A stretch of 39,534 nt of DNA from Herminiimonas sp. (lineage in GTDB: Bacteria; Pseudomonadota; Gammaproteobacteria; Burkholderiales; Burkholderiaceae_D). The stretch lies in assembly GCA_028292665.1 (NCBI GenBank), contig JAQGLW010000050.1, positions 1-39,534 of the forward strand, read 5' to 3'. Each line of letters starts with the position of its first letter. Position 1 is the first letter of the stretch. A model generated the notes under the pieces. The model saw only the letters and a list, made by a program, of their open reading frames with translations, had not been told where the DNA came from and did not search any database. Both the position numbers and the translations under genes were made by a program. Below are positions 7,461-16,005 of this stretch, in pieces.

Positions 7461-9611
7461 ATGATAAAACGCAGACCGCAACAGGCAATTGTATTCTTCG
7501 TCGTGATAAGCGTATTTCTGGCTGCTTTCATCGTGGCCTATTTTGTCGTCAAGGAAGCCGTTAAAAAAACCATAGAAAATCAAGCGCTCAGCGTTGCGGA
7601 AATAGTAGCGACACAGGCAACGACCGCCCGCTCGGTATATTCCAGCGAAATTTCCGACAAGCTTACCCGTGACGGTTTCGGCCCGCATGTCGATTCCGGC
7701 AAGATGCCGGGTTATGTGCCGATCCCAGCCCAGTTTTTGAAATTGGTCGGCCAGGCATCCACAATAAACACGTCCAATCTATTTCAATACAAACCGGTCA
7801 GCAAATGGAACCTTGAGCCTAAGCAGGGTATCAGCGATGATTTCCTCGCTTGGTCATGGCCCCAGCTCGAAACACAGGATAAACAGGATCCTGCAGGCCC
7901 TATCGAATGGAAGCCGATATGGCGCTTCGAGCAGCAAAACGAGAAAAAGGTATTGCGCTACTTGCGCGCCGATGCCGCATCCCAGATGTCCTGCGTCGCT
8001 TGCCACAACGCCTATGAAAAGCGGCCGGAAATCATTGCACTACGTAATGCAAGCGGAATCCCGCTGGGCAAGCAATGGCGGCAGCATCAGTTGCTGGGAG
8101 CATTATCGATCACCATACCGCTCGACAAAGTCGAGTATGTGGCTGCAGAGCAGATACATGAAACAACCATATTGATCTTCGTTACCTTGCTTGCGAGCCT
8201 GCTTGCAATAAGCTGGTTCATCTACAAGCTCGCAAAGCAGGAAAGCAGCTTGAGAAATACGGTGGACCAGCTGGTCAATTCGGAACAGCACATGTTGCAC
8301 CTTGCGACCCACGATGCGCTGACCGGCCTGCCTAATCGTAATTTACTGCAGGACCGCATCCAGCAGGCGCTGATACAGGCGCGCCGCAACAAGAGCCGGA
8401 GCGCGGTCCTGTTTGTCGACCTGGATCGATTCAAGACCATCAACGATTCGCTTGGGCACGAAGTGGGCGATCTTTTGCTGAAAGAAGTTGCGGCAAGGCT
8501 GGTTTCCGGCGTGCGCAGCGAAGATACCGTGGCTCGCCAGGGCGGGGACGAATTCATCATCCTGTTGCCCGACATCCTCCACGCTCAGAGTGCAGGAATA
8601 GTGGCGCAGACGCTGCTGGCGGATTTGATGGCGCCTTATCAGATTAATGGAAAACAGTTGCGCACCAGCGCCAGCATCGGCATCGCCGTATTCCCCGACG
8701 ATGGAGAGGACGTGGAAACGCTTTTGAAAAACAGCGATACCGCCATGTATCACGCCAAGATGGCCGGCCGGAACAATTGCCAGTTCTTTGCGCCGGCAAT
8801 GAATCAGCAAGCGGAGGAAAAGCATTCGCTGGGGACCGATCTGCACCATGCATTGGAGCGCAACGAATTGTTGCTTCATTTTCAGCCGATAGTCGACATC
8901 AACAGCGGCAAGATTGCGGGTATGGAGGCGCTGCTGCGCTGGCAGCATCCGGAACAGGGCATGATTCCACCGCTCAAATTCATTCCGTTGGCCGAGGAAA
9001 CCGGATTGATCGTGCCGATCGGCGAATGGGTGTTGAGGTCGGCATGCAAGCATCTGAAAGAATGGCAGGACCAGGATTATGACGTGTGCCGGGTGGCGAT
9101 CAATCTGTCATCGATACAGTTCCGTCAAAAAAATCTGGTGGAAACCATCGCCCGCATTCTCGACGAAACGGGCGCGGATCCGCACCTGATAGAACTTGAA
9201 ATTACCGAAAGCCTTCTCATGAAAAACACCGATGAGGTGGTCGAGACGCTGCGCAAGCTAAGCGATATGGGGCTGGAGATTTCGATTGACGACTTCGGCA
9301 CCGGATATTCCAGCCTGAATTACCTCAAGCGTTTCCCGATCGACACCTTGAAGATCGACCGGTCGTTTGTGACCGATATCGCCTCCGACCCTGACGACGC
9401 TACCATTGTCAGGGCCATTATCGCCCTGGCCCACAGCCTGCATATGAAAGTGATTGCGGAAGGGGTGGAAGACGCGGCGCAGCTCGAATTTTTGCGCGAG
9501 CATGCGTGCGACGAGTACCAGGGATATTATTTCAGCAAACCGGTGCCGGCTTCGGAGATGGCGGCCAAACTGCATAAGCGAAGAACGGGGAAGCCGAACG
9601 AAAGCGCGTAA
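7461..9611 (+). CDS. Membrane c-di-GMP enzyme, haem-c DUF3365 sensor + GGDEF + EAL
   Basis: A 716-residue protein that probably both makes and breaks c-di-GMP. It has a first membrane helix (9-29), a periplasmic DUF3365/Tll0287-like sensor of about 200 residues with one haem c attachment motif CVACH (178-182), a second helix (235-258), a GGDEF domain with intact GGDEF at 361-365, and an EAL domain with EAL at 489-491 and DDFGTGYSSL. An RxxD inhibitory site (RSED) sits five residues before GGDEF. All key motifs of both output domains look intact, so either activity is possible. ATG 7461 follows GGAG after a 3-base gap; GTG 7452 is an alternative. The haem suggests sensing of redox state or a gas ligand, by inference. 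Confidence 0.92.
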   Translation: MIKRRPQQAIVFFVVISVFLAAFIVAYFVVKEAVKKTIENQALSVAEIVATQATTARSVYSSEISDKLTRDGFGPHVDSGKMPGYVPIPAQFLKLVGQASTINTSNLFQYKPVSKWNLEPKQGISDDFLAWSWPQLETQDKQDPAGPIEWKPIWRFEQQNEKKVLRYLRADAASQMSCVACHNAYEKRPEIIALRNASGIPLGKQWRQHQLLGALSITIPLDKVEYVAAEQIHETTILIFVTLLASLLAISWFIYKLAKQESSLRNTVDQLVNSEQHMLHLATHDALTGLPNRNLLQDRIQQALIQARRNKSRSAVLFVDLDRFKTINDSLGHEVGDLLLKEVAARLVSGVRSEDTVARQGGDEFIILLPDILHAQSAGIVAQTLLADLMAPYQINGKQLRTSASIGIAVFPDDGEDVETLLKNSDTAMYHAKMAGRNNCQFFAPAMNQQAEEKHSLGTDLHHALERNELLLHFQPIVDINSGKIAGMEALLRWQHPEQGMIPPLKFIPLAEETGLIVPIGEWVLRSACKHLKEWQDQDYDVCRVAINLSSIQFRQKNLVETIARILDETGADPHLIELEITESLLMKNTDEVVETLRKLSDMGLEISIDDFGTGYSSLNYLKRFPIDTLKIDRSFVTDIASDPDDATIVRAIIALAHSLHMKVIAEGVEDAAQLEFLREHACDEYQGYYFSKPVPASEMAAKLHKRRTGKPNESA

Positions 9612-9997
9612 CCGCAACGCCCAAGGAAGCGTGAAAGTCATGAACGAGCAGAAAACCGAGGGACTTGGCGGGATTATTTTTTCATGATGCCGAATTATCT
9701 CCGAAGAGAAATGCGGCAATTATCCTGAAAGCAATAGCGACGCCGAATATGCCCGGCGCCTTGATAAATCACGATATCCCGGCTCAAGCGTATAATAGAG
9801 AGTTATTTTATGGAAGCACGACAATATAGAGCAGTCGGCCTTTTCCATGCCAAACCACTTGGGATTATCAGTTTGTCTGGTAATCAAAGCGTTAATTCGT
9901 TAATTCACTTATAACCGATTGAAAGAGTTAGGCCTTGTACGGATATCTGGCAGTGCGTTGATATCGTGTTCGGTTCATGGCAGGCCTACTACATATC
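9612..9997. other. AT-rich leader/intergenic region before rhlE
   Basis: About 385 bases with lower GC than the flanks. It contains a perfect TATAAT at 9791-9796 without a well-spaced -35 box (the nearest TTGATA is 24 bases upstream) and a short direct repeat GTTAATTC at 9891-9898 and 9899-9906. I see no terminator with a T run after the GGDEF-EAL gene and no supported reading frame. A long 5' leader for the helicase gene is possible. Confidence 0.4.
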
Positions 9998-11443
9998 ATG
10001 TCTGACATCCAGTCCTCCCCCGCGCAAAATATCGCGCCAGCCATCCGCTTTGAAGACTTCGGGCTATCCGCCGATATCCTGCGCGCGCTCGCCGACCAAG
10101 GCTACGTCCATCCGACGCCGATCCAGGCGGAAGCGATTCCAATCGTGCTGCAGGGACGCGACGTAATGGGTGCGGCGCAAACCGGCACCGGCAAAACGGC
10201 GGGTTTTTCGCTGCCGATCATTCAGCTTTTGCTGGCTCATGCAAGCGCCAGCGCTTCGCCGGCGCGGCATCCGGTGCGGGCCTTGATCCTGACGCCGACT
10301 CGCGAGCTCGCTGATCAGGTCGCAGATAACGTGAAGGCATATTCCCGCCACACGCCGTTGCGCTCCACTGTCGTATTCGGCGGCATGGATATGGCGCCGC
10401 AGACAGCCGCATTGCGCGCCGGCGTTGAAATCCTGATTGCCACGCCGGGCCGTCTGCTCGATCATGTCCAGCAAAAGACATTGAACCTGTCGCAGACCCA
10501 AATCCTGGTGATGGACGAAGCCGACCGCATGCTTGATATGGGATTTCTTCCCGATTTGCAGCGCATTATCAATCTGTTGCCGAAGCAGCGGCAGAATCTG
10601 ATGTTTTCGGCGACGTTCTCCAACGAAATCAAAAAACTGGCATCCAGTTTCCTGAACGATCCGGTAACGATCGAGGTGGCGCGCAGCAATGCGACGGCCG
10701 ACAACGTAACCCAGATCGTCTACAAGGTCGACGAAGACGCCAAACGCGATGTGGTGGCGCACTTGATTCGCGGACGCGACCTGAAGCAGGTGCTGGTGTT
10801 TTCCAATACCAAAATCGGCGCATCGCGCCTGGCGCGGCAGCTGGAGCAAGAGGGCGTCAAGGCATCCGCGATTCACGGCGACAAGTCGCAGGCCGAACGC
10901 ATGGCGGCGCTTGAAGCATTCAAGAGCGGTGTGATCGATGTCCTGGTGGCAACCGATGTCGCCGCGCGCGGTCTCGATATCGCAGAATTGCCCTGCGTGA
11001 TCAATTACGATTTGCCGTATAACGCCGAGGACTATGTGCATCGCATCGGACGCACCGGTCGTGCAGGCGCGTCAGGAGATGCGATATCGATTTATTCGGA
11101 CAAGGACGCGCGCCTGCTGACCGATATCGAAAAAATGATCAAGCACAAATTCGTGCCCGCCCAGCTTTCAGGATTCGTGCCGCAATCAGGGCGCGCGAGC
11201 GAGCGCGGCAGCGATCGCCGTCCGCGCCGCGATGAGAATGAGCAACGTGCGGACCGGAGCGGACAGCAAGCCCGCAGCGGTCATGCTTCGGGGCCGCGCA
11301 AGGAAAGAATCGATCCGTGGTTCCTGAAGCCGTATGAGCCGTCCGAACCGGCTGCTTCCACCGCAGCGGAGCCTGCTGCCAAGACCTCGTCGGCAAAGCC
11401 GCAAAAGAAGGCGGCGCTGCTGGGCGGAACGCCTAAACGATAA
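9998..11443 (+). CDS. rhlE: DEAD-box ATP-dependent RNA helicase RhlE
   Basis: A 481-residue RNA helicase that remodels RNA during ribosome assembly and decay. Motifs run in order: Q motif (FEDFGL to PTPIQ, 18-43), Walker A AQTGTGKT (60-67), PTRELA, TPGR, DEAD (173-176), SATF, the ARGLD motif and HRIGRTGRAG. The core ends near residue 380 and a basic, low-complexity tail rich in R, D, S, A and K follows, typical of RhlE proteins and likely an RNA-binding arm. ATG 9998 gives the usual MSD-type N-terminus; ATG 9977 is also in frame, and neither has a clear ribosome binding site. It converges with gluQ, 37 bases away. Confidence 0.93.
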   Translation: MSDIQSSPAQNIAPAIRFEDFGLSADILRALADQGYVHPTPIQAEAIPIVLQGRDVMGAAQTGTGKTAGFSLPIIQLLLAHASASASPARHPVRALILTPTRELADQVADNVKAYSRHTPLRSTVVFGGMDMAPQTAALRAGVEILIATPGRLLDHVQQKTLNLSQTQILVMDEADRMLDMGFLPDLQRIINLLPKQRQNLMFSATFSNEIKKLASSFLNDPVTIEVARSNATADNVTQIVYKVDEDAKRDVVAHLIRGRDLKQVLVFSNTKIGASRLARQLEQEGVKASAIHGDKSQAERMAALEAFKSGVIDVLVATDVAARGLDIAELPCVINYDLPYNAEDYVHRIGRTGRAGASGDAISIYSDKDARLLTDIEKMIKHKFVPAQLSGFVPQSGRASERGSDRRPRRDENEQRADRSGQQARSGHASGPRKERIDPWFLKPYEPSEPAASTAAEPAAKTSSAKPQKKAALLGGTPKR

Positions 11444-11480
11444 ATCTGCCGATTGCGTTCAGCCTGCTTCGCCGATCACA

Positions 11481-12368
11481 TCAGGCCGGAATCGAAAACC
11501 GATCGGCCCATCCGGCGATCGCCTGCCGCCAAAAATCATCAACTGATTCCATCCGCCGAATCGGCAAGCCGAGAAACTGCGCCGCTGCGATCAATGCGGT
11601 GTGCGGCTGCGCCGGAGCAAGCGCCTGTGCGCCGGTCTGCTTCGACAATTTTTCTCCATTCGCATTGATGACTACCGGCACATGCAGATAGTGCGGCGTG
11701 GGCAACTTCAGCAATCGCTGCAGATAAATCTGGCGCGCGGTCGAGTCGAGCAGATCGGCGCCGCGCACTACATGGGTAACGCCCTGAGCGGCATCGTCGA
11801 CGACCACCGCCAGTTGATAAGCCCAGAAACCGTCGGCACGTTTCAATACGAAATCGCCGACTTCCGATGCCAGATGCTGCGTTACCGATCCGCCCCAGCG
11901 GTCATCGAACGCAATGCATTCGTCCGGCGCCGACGCATCGGGTACGCGCAACCGGAATGCACGCGCCGTTTTGCCGGCCGCCAATCCATTGCGGCAGGTG
12001 CCGGGATAGACGGCGGCGCCGTCGGACGCGACACCCACGCGCGAATCCGCGATTTCGCGACGGCTGCAGCCGCACGGATAAGCATGTTTGCCCAATCGTT
12101 CGAAGGCTGCCTGATATAAGGCCTTGCGTCTGCTTTGCCAAACGACTTCGCCATCCCACCGCATGCCGAATGCGGCAAGACATTGCAGAATCGATTCGGC
12201 GGCGCCGGACACTGTGCGCGCTTCGTCGATGTCTTCGATGCGGATCAGCCATTGCCCGCCGTGCGCTTTCGCATCCAGATAACTGGCCATTGCGGCAACC
12301 AGCGATCCCGCATGCAGCGGACCGGTGGGGGAAGGCGCAAAGCGGCCGATGTAAGAAGTATCCGCCAT
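11481..12368 (-). CDS. gluQ: Glutamyl-Q tRNA(Asp) synthetase
   Basis: A 295-residue paralogue of the catalytic domain of glutamyl-tRNA synthetase. It attaches glutamate to queuosine at position 34 of tRNA(Asp). It has the class I signatures PLHAGSL (17-23, HIGH equivalent) and KLSKQ (240-244, KMSKS equivalent), and the zinc-site residues C99, C101, Y121 and C125. It lacks the anticodon-binding half, and its length fits the family (about 290-300). The start lies 4 bases after the stop of the lysR gene on the same strand, so the two may be cotranscribed although their functions are unrelated. Confidence 0.95.
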   Translation of the reverse strand: MADTSYIGRFAPSPTGPLHAGSLVAAMASYLDAKAHGGQWLIRIEDIDEARTVSGAAESILQCLAAFGMRWDGEVVWQSRRKALYQAAFERLGKHAYPCGCSRREIADSRVGVASDGAAVYPGTCRNGLAAGKTARAFRLRVPDASAPDECIAFDDRWGGSVTQHLASEVGDFVLKRADGFWAYQLAVVVDDAAQGVTHVVRGADLLDSTARQIYLQRLLKLPTPHYLHVPVVINANGEKLSKQTGAQALAPAQPHTALIAAAQFLGLPIRRMESVDDFWRQAIAGWADRFSIPA

Positions 12369-12372
12369 TCGA

Positions 12373-13290
12373 TCAATTGCTCAGCAGCATGCGCTGCGTT
12401 TCGGGTTCGGCAAGACGGGCCAGAAACCATTTCAGGGATTTTCCGCGCGAACTCGTGCGCCATGCGATTCGGCAAACGCCGTCCGGTTTTTTCTCCATCG
12501 TTTGCTTTTCAATCAATGCGCCTGATGCAAAATAAGGCGCCGCCATTGCGCGCGGCAAATGGCCGCAACCGAGGCAGGCGAGTTGCGCCAGCAGTTTCGC
12601 ATTGAGCGATGGAACCGTCAGCGTTTCCTGCCCGGTCAGCAGGCCTGCGGTAATGCTGGGCAAAGTGCGGCCGGTATCGCCGACAGCCACTGCGCGATAT
12701 TGCTGAATCATGTCCGCCGGAAGTGGGTCCGGCATCCGCGCCAGCGGGTGCGCAGGCGCGACCGCAAACACCCAGTCGATATTTCCTAGCGGCCGGGTCT
12801 GAAATCCGCCGCTCATATGTACAATGTCCGGTCCGCCATAAGCGGCGCCGATGGCCAGATCCGCCGTGCCCGTCACAAGCGATTCCCAGACGCCGGACAG
12901 CACTTCGGATGAAAACCGCAGGCGGGTGCCGGATTTTTCACGGTCGAAAGCTTCAATCAGCGGCAAAATTTTTTCAAACGGAATGCTCTTGTCCATGACG
13001 ATGCGCAATTCGACTTCCCATCCGGTCGCGGTGCGCTTGACCCGTTGTTCGAGTTCATCCGCCGCACGCAACAGGTGGCGGCCGCCCATCAATAATTCCA
13101 GGCCGGCCGGCGTCAATTTTGCCCGGTGACCGCGCCGGTCGAACAACAGCACATCCATTTCGTCTTCCAGTTTGCGCACGCTGTAAGTCAGCGCCGACGG
13201 CACCCGATCGAGTTCTACGGCGGCAGAGGCAAAGCTGCCCATGCGATCGATCGAATCAAGAATGCGCAAGGCTTCCAGGGTCAGGTTCAT
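12373..13290 (-). CDS. LysR-family transcriptional regulator, YhaJ-like context
   Basis: A 305-residue LysR-type regulator. The winged helix-turn-helix occupies about residues 1-60 ([20 protein letters not shown] is the recognition region), followed by a linker helix and a periplasmic-binding-like effector domain to the end. It is divergent from the pirin gene, with 134 bases between the two starts, and a perfect TTCAA-N5-TTGAA repeat lies 15 bases upstream of its start. In E. coli the LysR regulator YhaJ is encoded next to the pirin YhaK and controls the DoxX-family gene yqjF. The arrangement here is analogous, so regulation of the neighbouring pirin/flavodoxin genes in response to aromatic or quinone stress is a reasonable inference. 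The ligand is unknown. Confidence 0.92.
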   Translation of the reverse strand: MNLTLEALRILDSIDRMGSFASAAVELDRVPSALTYSVRKLEDEMDVLLFDRRGHRAKLTPAGLELLMGGRHLLRAADELEQRVKRTATGWEVELRIVMDKSIPFEKILPLIEAFDREKSGTRLRFSSEVLSGVWESLVTGTADLAIGAAYGGPDIVHMSGGFQTRPLGNIDWVFAVAPAHPLARMPDPLPADMIQQYRAVAVGDTGRTLPSITAGLLTGQETLTVPSLNAKLLAQLACLGCGHLPRAMAAPYFASGALIEKQTMEKKPDGVCRIAWRTSSRGKSLKWFLARLAEPETQRMLLSN

Positions 13291-13304
13291 GGCAGAAAAT
13301 ATCG

Positions 13305-13319
13305 TTCAAAATAATTGAA
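13305..13319. promoter_or_regulatory. Candidate LysR operator (T-N11-A inverted repeat)
   Basis: TTCAA (13305-13309) and TTGAA (13315-13319) form a perfect inverted repeat with a 5-base AT spacer; the inner TCA...TGA gives the T-N11-A form typical of LysR sites. It lies in the divergent lysR/pirin gap, 15 bases from the lysR start, where autorepression and divergent activation would be expected. Confidence 0.55.
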
Positions 13320-13424
13320 TAACTTATCTGAAATTATGCCCTTATTTAAAGATTGATGAGGGTTTATAGTTCAACCTTCAGCAATATGTTTGTGCGGACT
13401 ATTTGTATCGACGGAGGCGGCAAA

Positions 13425-14129
13425 ATGATCGAACTGCGCAAGAGTGAAGACCGCGGCCATGTCAATCATGGCTGGCTCGATACCTATCATACTTTCTCGT
13501 TCGCCGGCTATCAGGACCCGGAGCATATGGGTTTCGGGCCGTTGCGGGTGATCAACGACGACCGCATTGCCGCGGGCGCCGGTTTCGGCACGCACGGCCA
13601 CAAGGACATGGAGATCATCACTTACGTCCTTGAAGGCGAGCTCGCCCACAAGGACAGCATGGGCAACGGCAGCGTGATCCGTCCCGGCGACGTGCAGCGC
13701 ATGAGCGCGGGCACAGGCGTGATGCATTCGGAGTTCAATCATGAATCCGAGCGGCAGACGCATTTGCTGCAGATATGGATCGAACCGAACGTGTTCGGGA
13801 TTGCGCCGGGCTACGAAGAAAAACATTTCGATGCGGCGCAAAAACGCGGACAGCTGCGCCTGATCGGCAGCCCTGACGGGCGCGACGGTTCCGTCACGAT
13901 TCATCAGGATGCAAAAGTCTATGTCGGTTTGTTCGATGGCGATGAGCGCGCGAGCATCCCGCTGCCGGCCGGCCGGCGCGCTTACCTGCATGTGGCTCGC
14001 GGCGAAGTTAGCGCCAACGGCATCGCGCTCAAGGCAGGCGATGCGCTCAAGGCCATCGATGAAACGCAACTCGAATTATCGCAAGGCAGGCAGGCCGAAG
14101 TGCTGCTGTTCGATCTGGTAGGCAGATGA
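13425..14129 (+). CDS. Pirin family protein (YhaK/YhhW-like bicupin)
   Basis: A 234-residue pirin, a bicupin of which some bacterial members have quercetin dioxygenase activity or respond to redox stress. The start at ATG 13425 is fixed by GGAGG at 13413-13417; the frame stays open upstream to 13353 without another good start. The N-terminal cupin keeps all four metal ligands H57, H59, H101 and E103, and the family motif [19 protein letters not shown] is present. The C-terminal cupin has no metal ligands, as usual. The stop codon overlaps the ATG of a short DoxX-like remnant. Divergence from a LysR gene and closeness to a flavodoxin-like quinone reductase suggest a stress role. Confidence 0.93.
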   Translation: MIELRKSEDRGHVNHGWLDTYHTFSFAGYQDPEHMGFGPLRVINDDRIAAGAGFGTHGHKDMEIITYVLEGELAHKDSMGNGSVIRPGDVQRMSAGTGVMHSEFNHESERQTHLLQIWIEPNVFGIAPGYEEKHFDAAQKRGQLRLIGSPDGRDGSVTIHQDAKVYVGLFDGDERASIPLPAGRRAYLHVARGEVSANGIALKAGDALKAIDETQLELSQGRQAEVLLFDLVGR

Positions 14130-14227
14130 CCCCATTGATCAAAAACCTGTCGATCATGGGCGGCATGCTGCATCTGTTCGCTTTTGGCGCCGGCGCATGG
14201 AGCGTCGATCGGTATCGCACGCGATGA
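14126..14227 (+). pseudogene. Truncated DoxX-family gene (C-terminal remnant)
   Basis: A 33-codon frame whose ATG overlaps the pirin stop (ATGA) and which ends in TGA at 14225-14227. The peptide contains KNLSIMGGMLHLFAFGAG and then WSVD. DoxX-family proteins of about 130-140 residues end with a very similar KNLAIxGGLLxxxAFGAG...WSLD stretch, so this looks like the last helix of a DoxX protein whose first three helices are deleted. In related genomes a DoxX gene commonly sits beside pirin and flavodoxin genes. The assignment rests on my recall of the family. A functional mini-protein with one helix cannot be excluded, given the coupled start. Confidence 0.6.
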
Positions 14228-14359
14228 CCCGCAGCCGGTAAATCCCCCCGGCGAAGAAGCAGGTCTCCGGCCGTTTCTTCGCAATCCATCTGCAGTCCGA
14301 TTGCGCCGTATGCAAATCGGTTTGCTTCACCATTCATCACGTCTTAACAAAGGGAAATC

Positions 14360-14932
14360 ATGACTAAAGTTGCAATCGTCTATCACTCCGGCTACGGCCA
14401 CACCAAGAAGCAGGCGGAAGCGGTCCATGCCGGTGCGGTTGCCGCAGATGCATCAACCGAGCTGATCGCGATCGATGCGGAAGGCAACATCAGCGAGGCG
14501 GCATGGGCGTCGCTGAATGCCGCCGATGCGATCGTATTCGGGTCGCCGACATACATGGGAATGGTGTCGTGGCAGTTCAAGAAATTTGCCGACGCATCAT
14601 CCAAATCCTGGTTTTCGCAGGTATGGAAAGACAAGATCGCTGCCGGATTTACCAATTCCGCCACGATGAACGGCGACAAGCTATCGACCTTGCATTACAT
14701 GTTTACGCTGGGAATGCAGCACGGCATGATCTGGGTCGGTACCGGCATGCTGCCGTCGAATTCGAAAGCGGCGCAGCGCAATGACATCAACTTCGTCGGG
14801 TCGTCTGCCGGTGCGATGGCGCAGAGCCCATCCGATTCGTCGCCGGAAGAAGGTCCATTGCCGGGCGATCTGGAAACGGCCAGGCTGTTCGGAAAACGAA
14901 TCGTCGAAACCGCGCGCCAATTCAGAAAGTGA
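14360..14932 (+). CDS. WrbA-like flavodoxin / NAD(P)H:quinone oxidoreductase family
   Basis: A 190-residue flavodoxin-fold protein. The FMN phosphate loop is visible at the N-terminus (IVYHSGYGHTKKQAEAV, about 5-21), followed by FGSPTYMGMVSWQFKKF and GFTNSATMNGDK, the second and third FMN-contact regions of WrbA/YwqN-type proteins. It probably reduces quinones by two electrons, preventing semiquinone formation. GGGA precedes the ATG. It is the third gene after pirin and the DoxX remnant on the same strand, and a strong terminator follows. Exact cofactor (NADH or NADPH) and substrate cannot be read from the sequence. Confidence 0.88.
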   Translation: MTKVAIVYHSGYGHTKKQAEAVHAGAVAADASTELIAIDAEGNISEAAWASLNAADAIVFGSPTYMGMVSWQFKKFADASSKSWFSQVWKDKIAAGFTNSATMNGDKLSTLHYMFTLGMQHGMIWVGTGMLPSNSKAAQRNDINFVGSSAGAMAQSPSDSSPEEGPLPGDLETARLFGKRIVETARQFRK

Positions 14933-14957
14933 TTGCCGAAGGAAATTGTTCGAAATG

Positions 14958-14990
14958 AAAAAGCCCGCCGGCATGTCCGGCGGGCTTTTT
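14958..14990. terminator. Bidirectional rho-independent terminator
   Basis: A perfect 9-bp stem, GCCCGCCGG (14963-14971) with CCGGCGGGC (14977-14985) and a 5-base loop, is flanked by AAAAA on the left and TTTTT on the right. It can therefore end both the rightward flavodoxin transcript and the leftward trhO transcript, which converge on it. Confidence 0.95.
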
Positions 14991-15022
14991 CATGTTTGTC
15001 GAAGAGGTTTACTGGAATTGAT

Positions 15023-15922
15023 TCAAGCCGCGGCAGCGGTTTCTTCGGCTGCACCGGCTGGTCCGGCCGCGCAATGCGGGCATGAAACGCCATATACATA
15101 CAGCGGCGAAATCTGTTCGCGCGGCGTGACCACCGCACGGCAGGCATAGCATTGCACGGTCGGCGTCGGTTCCAGCTTCGGATTGAGCGCCGTGCGCCGA
15201 TCGAAAACGAAACAGTCGCCGCTGTAATGATCGCCGCCGACCTCTTCAAAATATTTGAGGATGCCGCCATCGAGCTGATAGACGCTGTCGAATCCGATGT
15301 TCTGCATGTGGATCGCCGCCTTTTCGCAGCGGATGCCGCCGGTGCAGAATGTCACGATCGTCTTCCCGGCCAGTTCATCCTTGTGCGCTGAAATGACGTC
15401 CGGGAATTCGCTGAACTTGTCGATGCGGTAATCGATGGTTTTATCGAAGGTGCCGACATCGACTTCAAACGCATTGCGGGTGTCGACCATCACGACCGGC
15501 TTGCCTGCGTCGTCATGGCCCTGGTCGAGCCAGCGTTTGAGCGTGCCCGGTTCGACCGCGGGCGCGCGACCGTTTTCCGGCTGGATCAGCGGATGATTCA
15601 TCGTGATGATTTCGCGCTTGAGCTTGACCAGCATCCGGTTGAACGGCTGTTCTTCCGAATAACTTTCTTTCACTTGCATATCCGCAAAGCGAGGATCGGC
15701 GCGCAGCCATCCGAGAAAATGATCGATCGACGGGCGCGAGCCGGCCAGAAACAGATTGATTCCTTCCGGGCTCAGCAGGATCGTGCCCTTCAGGTTCAAT
15801 TGTTTGCACAATGCAAGGAACTGAGGACGTTTTGCGGCAGTATCATCGAAACTGATGAATTTATAAGCAGCGATGTTGACGTAAAGTAAAGTGGACTGCA
15901 TAAAGCGGTTTAGGTAAGTCAT
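15023..15922 (-). CDS. trhO: tRNA uridine(34) hydroxylase TrhO (rhodanese-like YceA)
   Basis: A 299-residue protein that hydroxylates U34 of tRNA as the first step to 5-carboxymethoxy- or methoxyuridine. The N-terminal ferredoxin-like domain (about 12-110, with [12 protein letters not shown]) precedes a rhodanese domain whose active loop is [10 protein letters not shown] (Cys193 and Cys199). A C-terminal extension carries two CxxC-type pairs (CYAC, CPHC), probably binding zinc, and ends in an Ala-rich tail. ATG 15922 has a weak GAG upstream; an in-frame ATG at 15901 would give the more usual short N-terminus. It diverges from dnaE. Confidence 0.93.
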   Translation of the reverse strand: MTYLNRFMQSTLLYVNIAAYKFISFDDTAAKRPQFLALCKQLNLKGTILLSPEGINLFLAGSRPSIDHFLGWLRADPRFADMQVKESYSEEQPFNRMLVKLKREIITMNHPLIQPENGRAPAVEPGTLKRWLDQGHDDAGKPVVMVDTRNAFEVDVGTFDKTIDYRIDKFSEFPDVISAHKDELAGKTIVTFCTGGIRCEKAAIHMQNIGFDSVYQLDGGILKYFEEVGGDHYSGDCFVFDRRTALNPKLEPTPTVQCYACRAVVTPREQISPLYVYGVSCPHCAAGPAGAAEETAAAA

Positions 15923-15950
15923 TGATTTCTCGGTATTATAAACTTGTGCC

Positions 15951-15976
15951 GCACGATCCCGAAATCAGCATCGTGC
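15951..15976. promoter_or_regulatory. Inverted repeat in the trhO/dnaE divergent promoter region
   Basis: GCACGAT (15951-15957) and ATCGTGC (15970-15976) form a perfect 7-bp inverted repeat with a 12-base spacer in the 83-base gap. On the minus strand a TATAAT (15936-15941) lies close by, towards trhO. It may be an operator or a hairpin at the 5' end of the dnaE leader; no known regulator is recognised. Confidence 0.4.
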
Positions 15977-16005
15977 AGCGGGTTTCTAGCGGGTAAAATA
16001 CGGTC

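Noticed and set aside
9761-9796. TTGATA and TATAAT upstream of rhlE as a promoter
   Set aside because: The spacing is 24 bases, too long for a sigma70 promoter; the TATAAT alone is not enough.
10064-11041. A 325-codon frame antisense to rhlE
   Set aside because: It mirrors the helicase coding sequence, has no ribosome binding site or recognisable domain.
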